Shown: positions 6,203 through 6,336 of the stretch, piece by piece
Position numbering within the stretch: position 1 is the stretch's first letter
Layout of the letters: the number at the start of each line of letters is the position of its first letter
DNA from: SLJM01 sp964415785
Lineage (GTDB): Bacteria > Myxococcota_A > Bradymonadia > Bradymonadales > Bradymonadaceae
DNA: 6,336 nt
Assembly: GCA_964415785.1 (NCBI GenBank)
Contig: CAYQBU010000206.1
Location: forward strand, 1-6,336
Direction: 5' to 3'
Notes under the pieces: generated by a model
What the model saw: the letters and a program-made list of their open reading frames with translations, nothing else
What the model was told of the DNA's origin: nothing
The model's database searches: none
Translations under genes and position numbers: made by a program

Positions 6203-6336
6203 ATGAGGGTCGAGAGACAGGTGGCGATGGCAATGGCAATGGCAGCAGTGATGCTGTGGACAGCGCCGGGGCAGGCGGAGCCGATCCAGCTCTTTGAGGT
6301 GGAGGAGGGATCGGAGGGCTCAGAGGGATCAGAGGG
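6203..6336 (+). CDS. N-terminus of an exported protein with Gly-Ser-Glu repeats (truncated by the window edge)
   Basis: 44 complete codons are visible, with no stop before the edge. The product begins MRVERQVAMAMAMAAVMLW, a classic signal peptide: basic n-region (Arg2, Arg5), hydrophobic Ala/Met core, and a probable signal peptidase I cleavage after APGQA near residue 25. No lipobox cysteine is present, so it is likely a soluble periplasmic, outer-membrane or secreted protein rather than a lipoprotein. The mature part starts EPIQLFEVEEG and then enters an acidic GSE tripeptide repeat that continues to the edge. The start is supported by the GAGGAG ribosome binding site. The gene diverges from the kinase on its left. 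The family cannot be recognised from so short a fragment, and I assign no function beyond export. Confidence 0.75.
   Translation, partial: MRVERQVAMAMAMAAVMLWTAPGQAEPIQLFEVEEGSEGSEGSE
6227..6244 (+). repeat. Hexanucleotide tandem repeat ATGGCA x3 in the signal peptide
   Basis: Three perfect in-frame copies of ATGGCA encode Met-Ala-Met-Ala-Met-Ala in the hydrophobic core of the signal peptide. Gain or loss of a unit would lengthen or shorten the core by two residues without breaking the frame. Confidence 0.7.
6308..6336 (+). repeat. Nine-base repeat encoding Gly-Ser-Glu
   Basis: Three near-identical 9-base units (GGATCGGAG, GGCTCAGAG, GGATCAGAG) and the beginning of a fourth encode GSEGSEGSEG at the start of the mature protein. 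The repeat leaves the window, so its full length is unknown. It looks like a flexible acidic linker. Confidence 0.7.

Overview
The window looks like a chromosomal segment of a GC-rich bacterium of the Myxococcota / Bradymonadales type (former Deltaproteobacteria). That placement is inferred, not proven. It rests on two large Hanks-type Ser/Thr kinases, one of them fused to GYF_2-like and DUF4388 (PATAN)-like modules, on the HRDVSP catalytic-loop variant common in that group, and on the base composition.

Layout from left to right. (1) Bases 1-1495, minus strand: a Ser/Thr protein kinase with an intact catalytic core and a helical, probably coiled-coil C-terminal part that runs off the left edge. 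(2) Bases 1496-1689: a short divergent spacer with a ribosome binding site at each end. (3) Bases 1690-3306, plus strand: a MurJ/MviN-family flippase (538 aa), which moves the peptidoglycan precursor lipid II across the inner membrane. (4) Bases 3303-5762, minus strand: a second Ser/Thr kinase (about 819 aa from a GTG start) with a long acidic Ser/Pro linker, a GYF_2-like module and a C-terminal DUF4388-like module. Its stop codon overlaps that of murJ tail to tail by 4 bases. (5) Bases 5763-6202: a 440-base divergent intergenic region. It holds a clear minus-strand intrinsic terminator with a possible competing hairpin, a 104-base inverted-repeat element and a candidate plus-strand promoter. 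(6) Bases 6203-6336, plus strand: the start of a gene for an exported protein (good ribosome binding site, signal peptide, then Gly-Ser-Glu repeats), cut by the right edge.

How they may work together: a MurJ gene flanked on both sides by Ser/Thr kinases suggests, but does not prove, phosphorylation-linked control of cell-wall precursor export, as known for the mycobacterial MviN/PknB/FhaA system. None of the three genes forms an obvious operon with another, since orientation alternates at every junction. The most unusual parts are the leader of the second kinase, where a strong terminator lies inside what a naive gene call would make coding sequence, and the strand-locked G/C skew that runs through all genes whatever their orientation. 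I found no CRISPR array, tRNA, rRNA or insertion sequence.
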